64,000 nt of DNA from Chloroflexota bacterium (GTDB lineage Bacteria > Chloroflexota > Anaerolineae > Promineifilales > Promineifilaceae), in contig JAHDEN010000007.1 in the NCBI GenBank assembly GCA_020628815.1, positions 1-64,000 on the forward strand. The letters are read 5' to 3'. The position numbers and the translations under genes were made by a program. Under the pieces are notes generated by a model that was given only the letters and a program-made list of their open reading frames with translations, was not told the DNA's origin and did no database searches. Of this stretch, positions 28,727 through 36,610 are shown one piece after another. Within the stretch, counting starts at the first letter, position 1, and each line of letters opens with the position of its first letter.

Positions 28727-28766
28727 GTCAATTTGAGGATAGATGATTATCTATTCTCAAATTGAC
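28727..28766 (-). promoter_or_regulatory. Long hairpin between TPP aptamer and terminator
   Basis: GTCAATTTGAG and CTCAAATTGAC plus an inner ATAGAT/ATCTAT pair form a stem of about 18 bp with a GATT-type loop, directly between aptamer and terminator. Simple attenuators need only an anti-terminator here, so this very stable extra hairpin may shape folding or mRNA stability. Confidence 0.7.
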
Positions 28767-28770
28767 ACGT

Positions 28771-28860
28771 CCATATTTCCTACGCTGGCATTATCCAGAT
28801 CAGGTCATTAGGGTCGATGGTCTACCATCCTCTCAGTTTCTTTCGGAACTCCCCTAATGG
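28771..28860 (-). ncRNA. TPP riboswitch aptamer (THI element)
   Basis: The minus strand carries the conserved THI-box elements in order: CTGAGAGGATGG, GACCC, and the hallmark ACCTGATCTGGATAATGCC followed by AGCGTAGGAA. Closing arms near 28860 and 28771 form P1. It binds thiamine pyrophosphate and, with the downstream terminator, controls the thiB-thiP-thiQ transport operon. Confidence 0.97.
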
Positions 28861-29067
28861 AGTACAAGTATTTTGTTTTGAAACTACACGGCCGATTATA
28901 CCAACTTTTTCAGAATCAGCTTTTTTTTGATGCAAATGTAATCTTAGTCAGATTTGTGTGTGTGCGTGTGTGTAAAAAAGTATTTATGGGGGCATCATTT
29001 CTTCTAGGCATCTGTTCCAACTATTGTAGTCATGCAACAGAAAACCGAATAAAAAGGCTGGAATTAT

Positions 29068-29235
29068 TGTCATTCCGGGGCAAGACATTCCCAGTAAATT
29101 TTGAGCAATTCACCACTTACCATGGGAACGCATGGCCCCTAAGGCAATACCGAGCTGAAGGGGCTAGGCGATTTGATGGCAAATCTGCCAGAATGGATAA
29201 TGTTTCACAAATTGTCTCGCCCCCGGAATGGAAAT
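29068..29235. repeat. Possible small inverted-repeat element in the gap before the deaminase operon
   Basis: Two arms about 125 bp apart are imperfect inverse copies sharing ATTCCGGGG followed by a C-A/G-AGACA end. The region between has no convincing gene; the 126-residue ORF at 28857 lacks a ribosome site and starts inside the riboswitch region. A TG-rich simple repeat lies at about 28955-28973. This could be a decayed MITE or a regulatory fold. Confidence 0.4.
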
Positions 29236-29350
29236 AATGACATAAAAAAGCACAAAATTTTATTGCAGTGATGCATTATGCATTAGTTGTAACAAATTCA
29301 CCTCTGGACCCCCAAGGTGACAACAGGGGTTTCAAGTCATACAATTTCAA

Positions 29351-29371
29351 AAAAGGGACCTATGTCCTTTT
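29351..29371. promoter_or_regulatory. Crp/Fnr-like palindrome upstream of the deaminase operon
   Basis: AAAAGGGAC-CTAT-GTCCTTTT is a near-perfect palindrome with the 4-bp centre typical of Crp/Fnr-family sites. It lies about 60 bp upstream of the first gene of the operon that also contains a Crp/Fnr regulator, so autoregulation is plausible. Confidence 0.4.
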
Positions 29372-29429
29372 CCGGCCGCGATCATCTCGCTAAGATTTTC
29401 AACAACTTACCCAACAAACGAGGCAAGAC

Positions 29430-30482
29430 ATGAAAAACCGATCAGTCAAAGCATTTATACAATCTATGCCCAAGGTGGAACTGCACGTTCATCTAAAAGG
29501 GGCCACCCGGCCGGAAACCATCTTAAAACTGGCTAAAAAGAACAACGTTGAGTTACCGGCCAAGACGTTGCCAGAAATGGCAAAATGGTTTGAGTTCAAA
29601 AGCTTTAACCATTTCATCGATATTTACAGTCTAAACGCAAGCTGCTTTGCAGAGCCGGAAGACGTTGAATTTGCGGCTCGGGAATTCTTGGCCGAGCAGG
29701 CTAGACAAAACATTGTTTATACAGAAGTGACCTACACAATTAATCAGCGGAAAATGCCGTTCAAACCACAGCTTGAAGCACTAAATCGGGCCAAAGCTTG
29801 GGCACAAGAAGAGTTTGGCATCAGCATGAACTATGTCATCGACATTCCACGCAATTTTGAGAACATGGATCCATCGGCTTTTTCAACTTTGTTTGCAACC
29901 CATGCTGTCCAGGGAATGGGGAATGGGGTTATCGCTTTGGGATTGGCGGGCAAAGAAAGCACCCATGCGGTCGCTGATTTTTCAGATGGCTTTGATATCG
30001 CCAAAGAAGCTGGCTTACCGATCATTCCGCATGCGGGCGAGGCGATGGGTGCTCAAAGTATGTTTGATGCGATTGAACACTGTGATCCACCCCGAATCGG
30101 CCACGGGGTACGCTGTGTCGAAGACAAAAACTTGATGGCGTTGCTCAAAGAGCGGCAGATTCACCTTGAGATTTCCCCGACAAGCAACATTTGCCTGGGC
30201 ATTTTTGACTCGATGGCGGATCACAGTTTTGCCGAAATTGCAGCGGCCGGGATTCCCTACTCAATCAACAGCGATGACCCGCCATACTTCAACACAACCC
30301 TGACCGATGAGCTAATTATCGTGGCTGAACGGCTCAACTGGACGATCGAAGATGTGCAGGCGCACATGCTTAAAACGGCCGAAGCGACTTTATTGCCAGA
30401 TGCGGAAAAAGCGGCTCTAATCAGCAAAATCAGCCAGCCATTTAAGATTGACGATTTTCGATTGGATTCCATGACAACATAG
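29430..30482 (+). CDS. add: Adenosine deaminase family enzyme, likely acting on MTA or related nucleosides
   Basis: This 350-residue metal-dependent TIM barrel hydrolytically deaminates adenosine-type nucleosides. The zinc ligands are visible: HVH (His19, His21), HAGE (His201, with the proton-shuttling Glu204), GHG (His225) and SDDP (Asp282, Asp283). The length and motif set match adenosine deaminases of the bacterial ADD group. Its neighbours are an MtnA-like isomerase and a phosphorylase with 6-oxopurine-type base-binding residues. This suggests the true substrate may be 5-methylthioadenosine or 5-deoxyadenosine, converted to the inosine form before phosphorolysis. The start is supported by a modest AGGCAAG site. 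Confidence 0.9.
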   Translation: MKNRSVKAFIQSMPKVELHVHLKGATRPETILKLAKKNNVELPAKTLPEMAKWFEFKSFNHFIDIYSLNASCFAEPEDVEFAAREFLAEQARQNIVYTEVTYTINQRKMPFKPQLEALNRAKAWAQEEFGISMNYVIDIPRNFENMDPSAFSTLFATHAVQGMGNGVIALGLAGKESTHAVADFSDGFDIAKEAGLPIIPHAGEAMGAQSMFDAIEHCDPPRIGHGVRCVEDKNLMALLKERQIHLEISPTSNICLGIFDSMADHSFAEIAAAGIPYSINSDDPPYFNTTLTDELIIVAERLNWTIEDVQAHMLKTAEATLLPDAEKAALISKISQPFKIDDFRLDSMTT

Positions 30483-30535
30483 GTTGGATTGAAACTCTAA
30501 TCGTCAATCCAAAATCGTAAACCAAAAATCCCCAC

Positions 30536-31588
30536 ATGTTTCAAATTTCTGACATCGACCACCTGCTCCCCTTTATCCTCAAGCCAGACAACATTGCTCG
30601 GTTTGAGGTTGCTAACGGCCGGCCGCAAGTTGTAATCGGCAACCGAAGTAAATACCCGCTGGAGCAAAGTTTTGTAACCTGTGACAGCGTTGAAGCGGTT
30701 GCCCAAGCGATTGAGCAGATGGTGACGCAGGGGGCGGGTCCGTGGCAAGCGGCCGTTTGCGCCCTTGCGCTGGCGGGGCATGAAACCAGCCATCTTGCCA
30801 AAAATGAAGCGTGGCCCCATTTACAAAAAGCCCAAGCCAGATTGGTTGCCACCCGGCCGACCAACACCGCTTTGGCCCGCCGACTTGAATTAGCGATGGG
30901 TGCGGCCGAACAAGCCCTAAAAACCGACAGACCGCTTGATCAAGCCATCACCCAATGGCTGGCTGAAACCCGCCGCCAAATTTATGCAGATTACGCCAAG
31001 CGCGGCCGATTAGGGGCCGACTTAATCGAAGATGGGGATGGGATTTTGACGATGTGTTTTGCTGAAACATCGTTTATTTTGACTCTGGCGATGGCTTGGG
31101 CAGATGGGAAACAGATACACGTTTACGTGCCTGAAACCCGACCGTTTTTGCAAGGTGCCAAACTCACCGCCCCCTCAATCCATGAATTGGGAATTCCGGT
31201 GACGCTCATGGGGGACAACATGGCGTCAGGGCTAATGGCCGATGGTAAAATCCAAAAATACTTTACAGCGGCCGACCTTATCACAGTTGACGGCCATGTG
31301 GTCAACAAAGTTGGTACGTATCAGCATGCCATTGCTGCGCGGTATCACAACATTCCGTTCTACGCATTTGCTTGGGGATTGGATCGAACACGGCCGGACC
31401 GAGCTTCGATTGAGATCGAAATGCGCAATCCTGAAGAGATTAAAACGTTTAAAAACACACCAACCACTCACCCAGATATCAACGCCATCTACCCCGCTTT
31501 TGACATCACCCCACCCGACCTAGTGACCGGGATTGTGACGAAGAACGGGGTTTATCGGCCAGAAGAGTTTGGGGAGAGTTTTCAGTGA
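30536..31588 (+). CDS. MtnA-like sugar-phosphate isomerase (eIF2B-related)
   Basis: The 350-residue protein belongs to the family of S-methyl-5-thioribose-1-phosphate isomerase and ribose-1,5-bisphosphate isomerase. The key residues are conserved: Cys174 in GILTMC (ILTHC in typical MtnA) and Asp227 in GDNMASG, plus the ETRPFLQGAKLTA phosphate loop and NKVGTYQHA. The N-terminal 100 residues are less typical. It lies 53 bp after the deaminase and before the nucleoside phosphorylase, so it probably converts the released 1-phosphosugar to its ketose. Its last codons overlap the first unit of a heptad array. Confidence 0.85.
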   Translation: MFQISDIDHLLPFILKPDNIARFEVANGRPQVVIGNRSKYPLEQSFVTCDSVEAVAQAIEQMVTQGAGPWQAAVCALALAGHETSHLAKNEAWPHLQKAQARLVATRPTNTALARRLELAMGAAEQALKTDRPLDQAITQWLAETRRQIYADYAKRGRLGADLIEDGDGILTMCFAETSFILTLAMAWADGKQIHVYVPETRPFLQGAKLTAPSIHELGIPVTLMGDNMASGLMADGKIQKYFTAADLITVDGHVVNKVGTYQHAIAARYHNIPFYAFAWGLDRTRPDRASIEIEMRNPEEIKTFKNTPTTHPDINAIYPAFDITPPDLVTGIVTKNGVYRPEEFGESFQ

Positions 31589-31652
31589 TCAGTTGTCAGT
31601 TCAATCTCGCGGAGCCTAACTGATAACTAACAACTCAAAACTGACAACTTAC
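31583..31652. repeat. Heptad array between the MtnA-like and phosphorylase genes
   Basis: Ten 7-bp units in one phase: three of the form CAGTNNN, two central units, then five of the form AACTNAN, the inverse of the first arm. It begins over the upstream stop codon and ends 2 bp before the next ATG. Confidence 0.85.
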
Positions 31653-31654
31653 AT

Positions 31655-32419
31655 ATGCCATCTGCAATCATCGGTGGGACCGGGCTGTACAAGCTCCCAG
31701 GTCTCGATCTAAAAGAAGAAATTGTTCAAACTGAATACGGGGAAGCCAAACTATTTGTTGGTCAGGGAGATGACAGCGACATAGTTTTTTTGACCCGTCA
31801 CGGTGTTTCACACTCCATTCCGCCCCATCGAGTAAATTACCGCGCCAACATTCAAGCGCTACACCAGCTGGGTGTTAGGCGGGTGATCGGTAACTATGCG
31901 GTTGGCGGCATCAATCCCCAAATTCCACCACTTGGGATCGCCGTTTTAAACGACTTTTTAGACTTTACCAAAGGGCGTGACTCAACCTTTTTTGACTCTG
32001 AATCGGCCGATGCAAAGGTGAGCCATGTGGAAATGAGCGCCCCTTTTTGTCAATTGATGGGATCCGCACTGGTTCAGTCATTTCAGAGCCAAAATGTCCC
32101 TGTTTTTGAAAAAGGTGTCTACGCCGCAGCCCAAGGGCCACGTTTTGAAACCCCGGCCGAAATTCGGATGATGGGGATGTTGGGCGGAGACGTTGTGGGG
32201 ATGACCGGTGTGCCGGAAGTGGTGCTAGCTCGGGAAAAAGGGATGTGTTTTGCGGGTGTGGCCCTATCGATTAACTGGGCAGCCGGGATCAAACCCAACA
32301 TCGAGATTGTGGCTGACTACAGCAAATTGGAAGAGGTGCGATTGATGATTTTGCGCACCTGTGTTGGAGTTTTACGCGCCACTCGTGACGAAGACTGCGT
32401 TCCGGCCGAGCTGCTCTAA
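31655..32419 (+). CDS. Methylthioadenosine/methylthioinosine phosphorylase family
   Basis: This 254-residue family-2 purine nucleoside phosphorylase splits nucleosides with phosphate into base and 1-phosphosugar. The N-terminal IIGGTGLY phosphate loop, RHG, HRVNYRAN, QGPRFETPAE and MTGVPEVVLARE motifs are intact. In human MTAP two aspartates of TDYD bind the 6-amino group of adenine. Here the aligned residues are Asn207 and Ala209 (SINWAAG), the pattern of 6-oxopurine-specific enzymes such as methylthioinosine phosphorylase. Together with the deaminase two genes upstream this predicts MTA to MTI to hypoxanthine plus methylthioribose-1-phosphate. The start lies just after a heptad array, without a clear ribosome site. 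Confidence 0.9.
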   Translation: MPSAIIGGTGLYKLPGLDLKEEIVQTEYGEAKLFVGQGDDSDIVFLTRHGVSHSIPPHRVNYRANIQALHQLGVRRVIGNYAVGGINPQIPPLGIAVLNDFLDFTKGRDSTFFDSESADAKVSHVEMSAPFCQLMGSALVQSFQSQNVPVFEKGVYAAAQGPRFETPAEIRMMGMLGGDVVGMTGVPEVVLAREKGMCFAGVALSINWAAGIKPNIEIVADYSKLEEVRLMILRTCVGVLRATRDEDCVPAELL

Positions 32420-32427
32420 TCTAATAA

Positions 32428-33108
32428 ATGAAGCGGCTGTTTGATAACGACAAAAAGGCGGAAGCGATTAACCGTTTTGCCCTTGCTCAATCCATCCCCC
32501 ATGAGTTGCTCGCTTTGTTTGAGCTTTGGGAATATGAGAAAGGAGCATACCTGTGCCGCGAAGGGGAAAAATCTGAAACTTTTTTTCTTTTAGTTGAAGG
32601 TAAGTTGCAAATTGGCTATCTGCACCCCAATGGTCATCAAGTGATTTTTGCGTTTGAATCTCCGCTTTCAGTCATCGGGGAGTTTGAACTGTTTAAAGAG
32701 TCTGATCGCGCTAACAATGTCAATGTTAAAGCGGTTGAGCCGGTTTTGGTGCTGGCGACTCCGGCCGAAAATGCCCTCAGATTAGGATCAAATGACCCGG
32801 CGTTCCTCCGCTTTTTGCTCCGGTATTTGGCGCGAAAAATCGACTTTTCATCAACGATGCTGTCTCAAGTATCGTTATCAGCCGAGGCCCGGGTGGCGCG
32901 ATATTTAATCGGCCGGATGGGATCAGAAGGGTCGATGTTTGAGCTTGAAAGGCGAGAAGCTTTGGCCGGCCTTCTAGGCATATCGATGCGCCATTTAAAT
33001 CGCACATTGTCAAAGATGGCCCTCCAAAATCTGATCTTTGTTAAAAACAAGCGGGTTCAAATCATCAACCAAAAAGGGCTGTCAGCCTTAACAGACATGC
33101 CTTTTTAA
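32428..33108 (+). CDS. Crp/Fnr-family transcriptional regulator
   Basis: The 226-residue regulator has an N-terminal cyclic-nucleotide-binding-type beta roll (about 25-140: REGEKSETFFLLVEGKLQIGYL), a long dimerisation helix and a C-terminal Crp-type helix-turn-helix (ALAGLLGISMRHLNRTLSKM). The cysteine pattern for an Fnr iron-sulfur cluster is absent, and the usual cAMP-contact residues are not obvious, so the signal is unknown. It starts 8 bp after the phosphorylase stop and is presumably in the same operon. A Crp/Fnr-like palindrome upstream of the operon (29351) is a candidate target. Confidence 0.9.
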   Translation: MKRLFDNDKKAEAINRFALAQSIPHELLALFELWEYEKGAYLCREGEKSETFFLLVEGKLQIGYLHPNGHQVIFAFESPLSVIGEFELFKESDRANNVNVKAVEPVLVLATPAENALRLGSNDPAFLRFLLRYLARKIDFSSTMLSQVSLSAEARVARYLIGRMGSEGSMFELERREALAGLLGISMRHLNRTLSKMALQNLIFVKNKRVQIINQKGLSALTDMPF

Positions 33109-33220
33109 CAATCTTCTTTCCCGCCAGCTTCTATCGCTTTGAGTTGATCCTCTCCTCGTAATAAAAAAGATTTTACTATATCAATTGCAATGCCTATTTC
33201 TCAAATATATACTCACTCGT

Positions 33221-34351
33221 ATGCCAAAAACCGTCTATTCGATTGATGAAGCTCGAGACGTTGCCCAGCAACGATTGCCCAAAATTATCTTTGACTTCAT
33301 CGACGGTGCGGCCGGAAATGAGTCTACCAAAGCGCGTAATCGGGAAGCCCTAGAACAAATCTATCTCCAGCCCAGAGTATTAATAAACGTAGATCAACGC
33401 AGCCTAAAAACCAGCTTTTTGGGGCGTGAATGGGGGCTGCCTTTTGGCATTGCGCCGATGGGGCTGTGCAATTTGGCCTGGCCTCAAACGGACCAACTGT
33501 TTGCTCAAGCGGCCGTCAAATACAATATCCCGGCCGCACTTTCTACCGCAGGGTCTACTTCAATCGAAGATTTCGGATCGATTGCCAAACAAAACGGCTG
33601 GTTTCAGCTATATGTGGGTGGTGCGGAAGAACAGGCGATGGGTTTGGTGACACGTGCGGAAGAGGCCGGGTACGACACCTTGATTTTTACAGTTGATGTA
33701 CCACAAGTGGCTCCCCGTCGACGCGACATGCGCAACCAGTTTGGCATGCCGTTTAAAATCGGCCCCAAGCAATTCTGGGACTTTGCGACCCATCCTCGTT
33801 GGTCGTTTGCATCTCTGTTTGCAGGTGCGCCTCGCTTGGCCAATTTCCCAAATTCAAACTCTAAGCAAGATGGCTGGGATCGGAACAGCGGCCGGGGCAA
33901 AATCGATTTTGATTTTCTCGATCGCCTCAGAGCCAAGTGGCCCCATAAACTGATCGTCAAAGGGGTAACGTTTGGGGAAGATGCCCAGCGGATTCAAGCG
34001 GCCGGAGCTGACGCAATTTGGGTCTCTAACCATGGGGGGCGCCAATTAGCGAGCGCCCCTCCGGCAATCAGCTTTTTGCCAAAAGTACGTTCAGCCGTTG
34101 GGCCTGACTATCCGCTCATGTTCGACAGCGGCGTACGCAATGGGGACAGCGTGGTAAAAGCTTTGGCGCTGGGAGCTGATTTTGTAATGCTCGGCCGGCC
34201 GTTTTTGTGGGGGACTGCGGCCGGAGGCGAAGCGGGGCTAAATAATGTCATTGACTTGCTCGCCAACGAGATTAGCGTGACAATGGCACAGGTGGGGCGG
34301 GTTTGCATACATGAAATTGATCAAGATGTTTTAGTAAACAGTAGTCAGTAA
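33221..34351 (+). CDS. FMN-dependent alpha-hydroxyacid oxidase/dehydrogenase
   Basis: The 376-residue protein (from MPKTVYSIDEA; the ORF track starts 12 codons earlier) belongs to the glycolate oxidase/lactate monooxygenase family. It oxidises 2-hydroxy acids to 2-oxo acids with FMN. The FMN-contact APMGLCNL, the STAGSTS loop, FQLYV with the active-site tyrosine, TVDVPQ, catalytic VSNHGGRQL and DSGVRNGDSV are all present. The next gene is a ThDP enzyme that could decarboxylate or ligate the 2-oxo acid. The last codons (about VNSSQ) and the stop are themselves part of a heptad array, so the repeat has rewritten the C-terminus. Confidence 0.9.
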   Translation: MPKTVYSIDEARDVAQQRLPKIIFDFIDGAAGNESTKARNREALEQIYLQPRVLINVDQRSLKTSFLGREWGLPFGIAPMGLCNLAWPQTDQLFAQAAVKYNIPAALSTAGSTSIEDFGSIAKQNGWFQLYVGGAEEQAMGLVTRAEEAGYDTLIFTVDVPQVAPRRRDMRNQFGMPFKIGPKQFWDFATHPRWSFASLFAGAPRLANFPNSNSKQDGWDRNSGRGKIDFDFLDRLRAKWPHKLIVKGVTFGEDAQRIQAAGADAIWVSNHGGRQLASAPPAISFLPKVRSAVGPDYPLMFDSGVRNGDSVVKALALGADFVMLGRPFLWGTAAGGEAGLNNVIDLLANEISVTMAQVGRVCIHEIDQDVLVNSSQ

Positions 34352-34415
34352 ACAGTAGTCAGTTTCCAGTAAATCACCTTCTGATCACTGGCTACCGATC
34401 ACTGTTTACTGAAAA
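34339..34415. repeat. Heptad array overlapping the end of the hydroxyacid oxidase gene
   Basis: Eleven 7-bp units in one phase: four of the form CAGTANN and one CAGTTTC, a centre, then CTGNNNA units as the inverse arm. The array starts inside the upstream coding sequence, includes its stop codon, and ends 15 bp before the next ATG. Confidence 0.85.
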
Positions 34416-34430
34416 AAACGGAGTTTCGCC

Positions 34431-36152
34431 ATGAAGATACGCGGTGGTGCACTGCTCGCACGAGCATTTCAGGAAAAGGGAGTAGACCAGGTTTTTACAT
34501 TGAGCGGTGGGTTTTGCAATCCGGCATTGGAAGGGTTTATGCAGTGCGAAATTCCGGTCATCAACTCACCCCATGAGCAAGTTGCAGGCCATTTGGCTGA
34601 CGGGTTCACCCGGATCAATCGCAAACCGGCCGTCTGCCTCGTTGGCCCTGAAGGGTTTGCTAACGCCATCCCAGCGATGATGGAAGCATGGGGCGAACGC
34701 TCACCAGTGATATTTGTAACCGGCTCGAGCACGCTTAAGCGCCAAGGGGCGGGCGGTTTTAAAGAGATAGACGATGTTGCAATTGCGGCCCCGCTCACAA
34801 AATATAGTGTGCAAATTACCCATGGGGAACGCATCCCCGAATTTGTAGATCGAGCGTGGAAAATCGCAACCAGCGGCTATCCCGGCCCGGTCCATTTAAG
34901 CCTGCCGGTTGACCTGATGTTTAGCTCGTTTGAGGCGGACAGCGGTCATGATGAACGGCCGTTTGATCGAGCCAGCCGACACATTCCACGCGCATGGCCC
35001 AATCCGGCCGATTTAAACGTGGTGCTCGATGCGTTAGGCAAGGCGCAACGGCCGATTATCATCGGCGGTCACGGGGTTTGGTGGGCGCACGCTGAGAAAA
35101 AGCTGGAAGAAGTTGGCCGGAAATTAGGCATCCCGATTTTTAACGTGCCTTATCATCAAAAGTTGTTGGGGGAAGAGAACGAAGCGTACATGGGATTGGC
35201 CGATTTCCATCAATATCACCCATCAAAAGATGCGATTCATGAGAGCGACGTGGCGGTACTAATCGGCGGCCGTTTAGACAATCAGCTTCAGTTTGGCAAC
35301 CCACACTTTTTCCCCAGCACAACCAAGCTCATTTGCGTCAATGGATCACACGAAGAGCTGCAATTTAATCGCTCGGCCGATTTTGGCTTGCTAAGCGATC
35401 CGACCCCGTTTTTAGACGCGCTGCTGAACCTGCACGCCTCTGGCAATTGGCACCTTGCGCGAGATTGGTTTGATCTGCAGCGGGAACGGCGCGGCGCCTG
35501 GGTTGAAAAGATGGTTAATGACATTCCAAGCCGAGAAGAAACAGGTGGCAGGCTCCATCCTTTAGAGTTGGCCCTTGGGGTGCAAGAGGCGATGGGAGAT
35601 GATGATTGGCTGGTGATTGACGGGGGAAACACCCATTTCTGGTCGGAAATCGCCATCAACATCGCCGGTTACAAAGGGCAAAAATTGGCAAACATTTTGC
35701 ACCCCGGCACCTTTAGCATGTTGGGGGTCGGGGTTTCGTTTGGCACCGCCGCCAAGTTATCAAACCCCAACAGCAACGTCGTGGTGGTTAGCGGGGATGG
35801 GGCATTTCTGTCAGGTGGCTTGAGCATTGAAGCGGCCTTCCAAGAAAAACTGCCGATTACGGTTGTGATCGACAATAACGGCGGGCTAGACTGCATCTCG
35901 CAACAGCAAGAGCGGATGTTTGCCAACGGCACCCATTTTGCCACCGACTTTCGCGACATTCCGTTCCACGGCATGTTTGAAGGATTGGGCGGTTACGGGG
36001 AGCTGGTAGAAGATCCGGCCGACCTGATTCCGGCCGTCAAACGAGCGATGGCGAGCGGCAAAACCGCCTGTGTGAATGTCAAAACCAAGGGGTATATCAG
36101 CCCAATTGTTTTGGCAACAACGAGCAAACGTGACAAAGCATCAATAGAATAA
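34431..36152 (+). CDS. Thiamine-diphosphate-dependent enzyme, acetolactate synthase-like
   Basis: This 573-residue ThDP enzyme has the three-domain layout of acetolactate synthase/oxalyl-CoA decarboxylase relatives. The N-terminal pyrimidine-binding domain carries the activating glutamate in SPHEQVAGHLADG. A central domain follows (about 190-330). The C-terminal domain carries the cofactor motif GDGAFLSGG to DNN at about 445-475. It follows an FMN hydroxyacid oxidase, suggesting consecutive steps on a 2-hydroxy acid. No FAD-site hallmark of true acetolactate synthase was noted. The ATG follows AAAACGGAG. The stop codon forms part of the next heptad array. Confidence 0.9.
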   Translation: MKIRGGALLARAFQEKGVDQVFTLSGGFCNPALEGFMQCEIPVINSPHEQVAGHLADGFTRINRKPAVCLVGPEGFANAIPAMMEAWGERSPVIFVTGSSTLKRQGAGGFKEIDDVAIAAPLTKYSVQITHGERIPEFVDRAWKIATSGYPGPVHLSLPVDLMFSSFEADSGHDERPFDRASRHIPRAWPNPADLNVVLDALGKAQRPIIIGGHGVWWAHAEKKLEEVGRKLGIPIFNVPYHQKLLGEENEAYMGLADFHQYHPSKDAIHESDVAVLIGGRLDNQLQFGNPHFFPSTTKLICVNGSHEELQFNRSADFGLLSDPTPFLDALLNLHASGNWHLARDWFDLQRERRGAWVEKMVNDIPSREETGGRLHPLELALGVQEAMGDDDWLVIDGGNTHFWSEIAINIAGYKGQKLANILHPGTFSMLGVGVSFGTAAKLSNPNSNVVVVSGDGAFLSGGLSIEAAFQEKLPITVVIDNNGGLDCISQQQERMFANGTHFATDFRDIPFHGMFEGLGGYGELVEDPADLIPAVKRAMASGKTACVNVKTKGYISPIVLATTSKRDKASIE

Positions 36153-36216
36153 TTAATAAGGAATAATTAATAAGGAATATTTAATTTTGAATGGTTAATG
36201 GCCCGTGGACCATTTA
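36147..36216. repeat. Left heptad array flanking the four-helix-bundle gene
   Basis: Ten units in one 7-bp phase alternate GAATNNT and TAATNNN, starting over the stop codon of the ThDP enzyme gene. Together with the array at 36607 it forms an inverted repeat of about 38 bp around the gene at 36236; AATAATTAATAAGGAATA is common to both arms. Confidence 0.85.
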
Positions 36217-36235
36217 TCGTTTTTAAAGGGAAGAC

Positions 36236-36610
36236 ATGGCAAAAGGGGATGATATTGAGGAGCGGCTGGTAGATTTTGCTGTACGTATCATTAATGTGTG
36301 TGATGCGCTACCTACCGAGAAGATCAGCGCGAAACACATTCAGCGTCAATTGGTTAGAAGCGGGACGTCACCTGCACCTAATTATGGTGAGGCACGTAGT
36401 GCTGAAAGCGGTAAAGACTTCGTACATAAGCTAAAAATCGCACTTAAGGAGTTGAATGAAACTCGAATATGGTTAAAAATCATCATACGGTCAAGATTGA
36501 TCAAAGAATCAATTTTGCTTGACCTGCTTGATGAGTGCGACCAACTTTGCCGAATTTTAGGCGCTAGTATCCGCACTTCACAAACTAAGTCTGCGGAGGA
36601 CAAAAATTAA
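36236..36610 (+). CDS. Four-helix-bundle protein, S23/bIVP (Avd-like) family
   Basis: The 124-residue all-helical protein matches the four-helix-bundle family first seen in intervening sequences of 23S rRNA genes and related to Avd of diversity-generating retroelements. Typical family sequence includes ISAKHIQRQLVRSGTS, NYGEARSAES and KDFVHKLKIALKELNET. The biochemical role of stand-alone members is unknown; Avd binds nucleic acid and reverse transcriptase. Here it lies outside rRNA and without any reverse transcriptase, tightly flanked by inverted heptad arrays, which suggests a small mobile cassette. AAAGGGAAG is a good ribosome site. Confidence 0.9.
   Translation: MAKGDDIEERLVDFAVRIINVCDALPTEKISAKHIQRQLVRSGTSPAPNYGEARSAESGKDFVHKLKIALKELNETRIWLKIIIRSRLIKESILLDLLDECDQLCRILGASIRTSQTKSAEDKN

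Noticed and set aside
28727-28766. Second terminator in the thiB leader
   Set aside because: The stem is long but is followed by a C and an A-run on the transcribed strand, not by T residues, so it is listed as a structural hairpin.
28857-29237. 126-residue ORF on the plus strand
   Set aside because: It starts inside the riboswitch region, has no ribosome site, spans a TG simple repeat and an inverted-repeat element, and its protein is unlike any family.
36236-36610. Diversity-generating retroelement
   Set aside because: The protein is Avd-like but no reverse transcriptase and no template/variable repeat pair could be found in the window.
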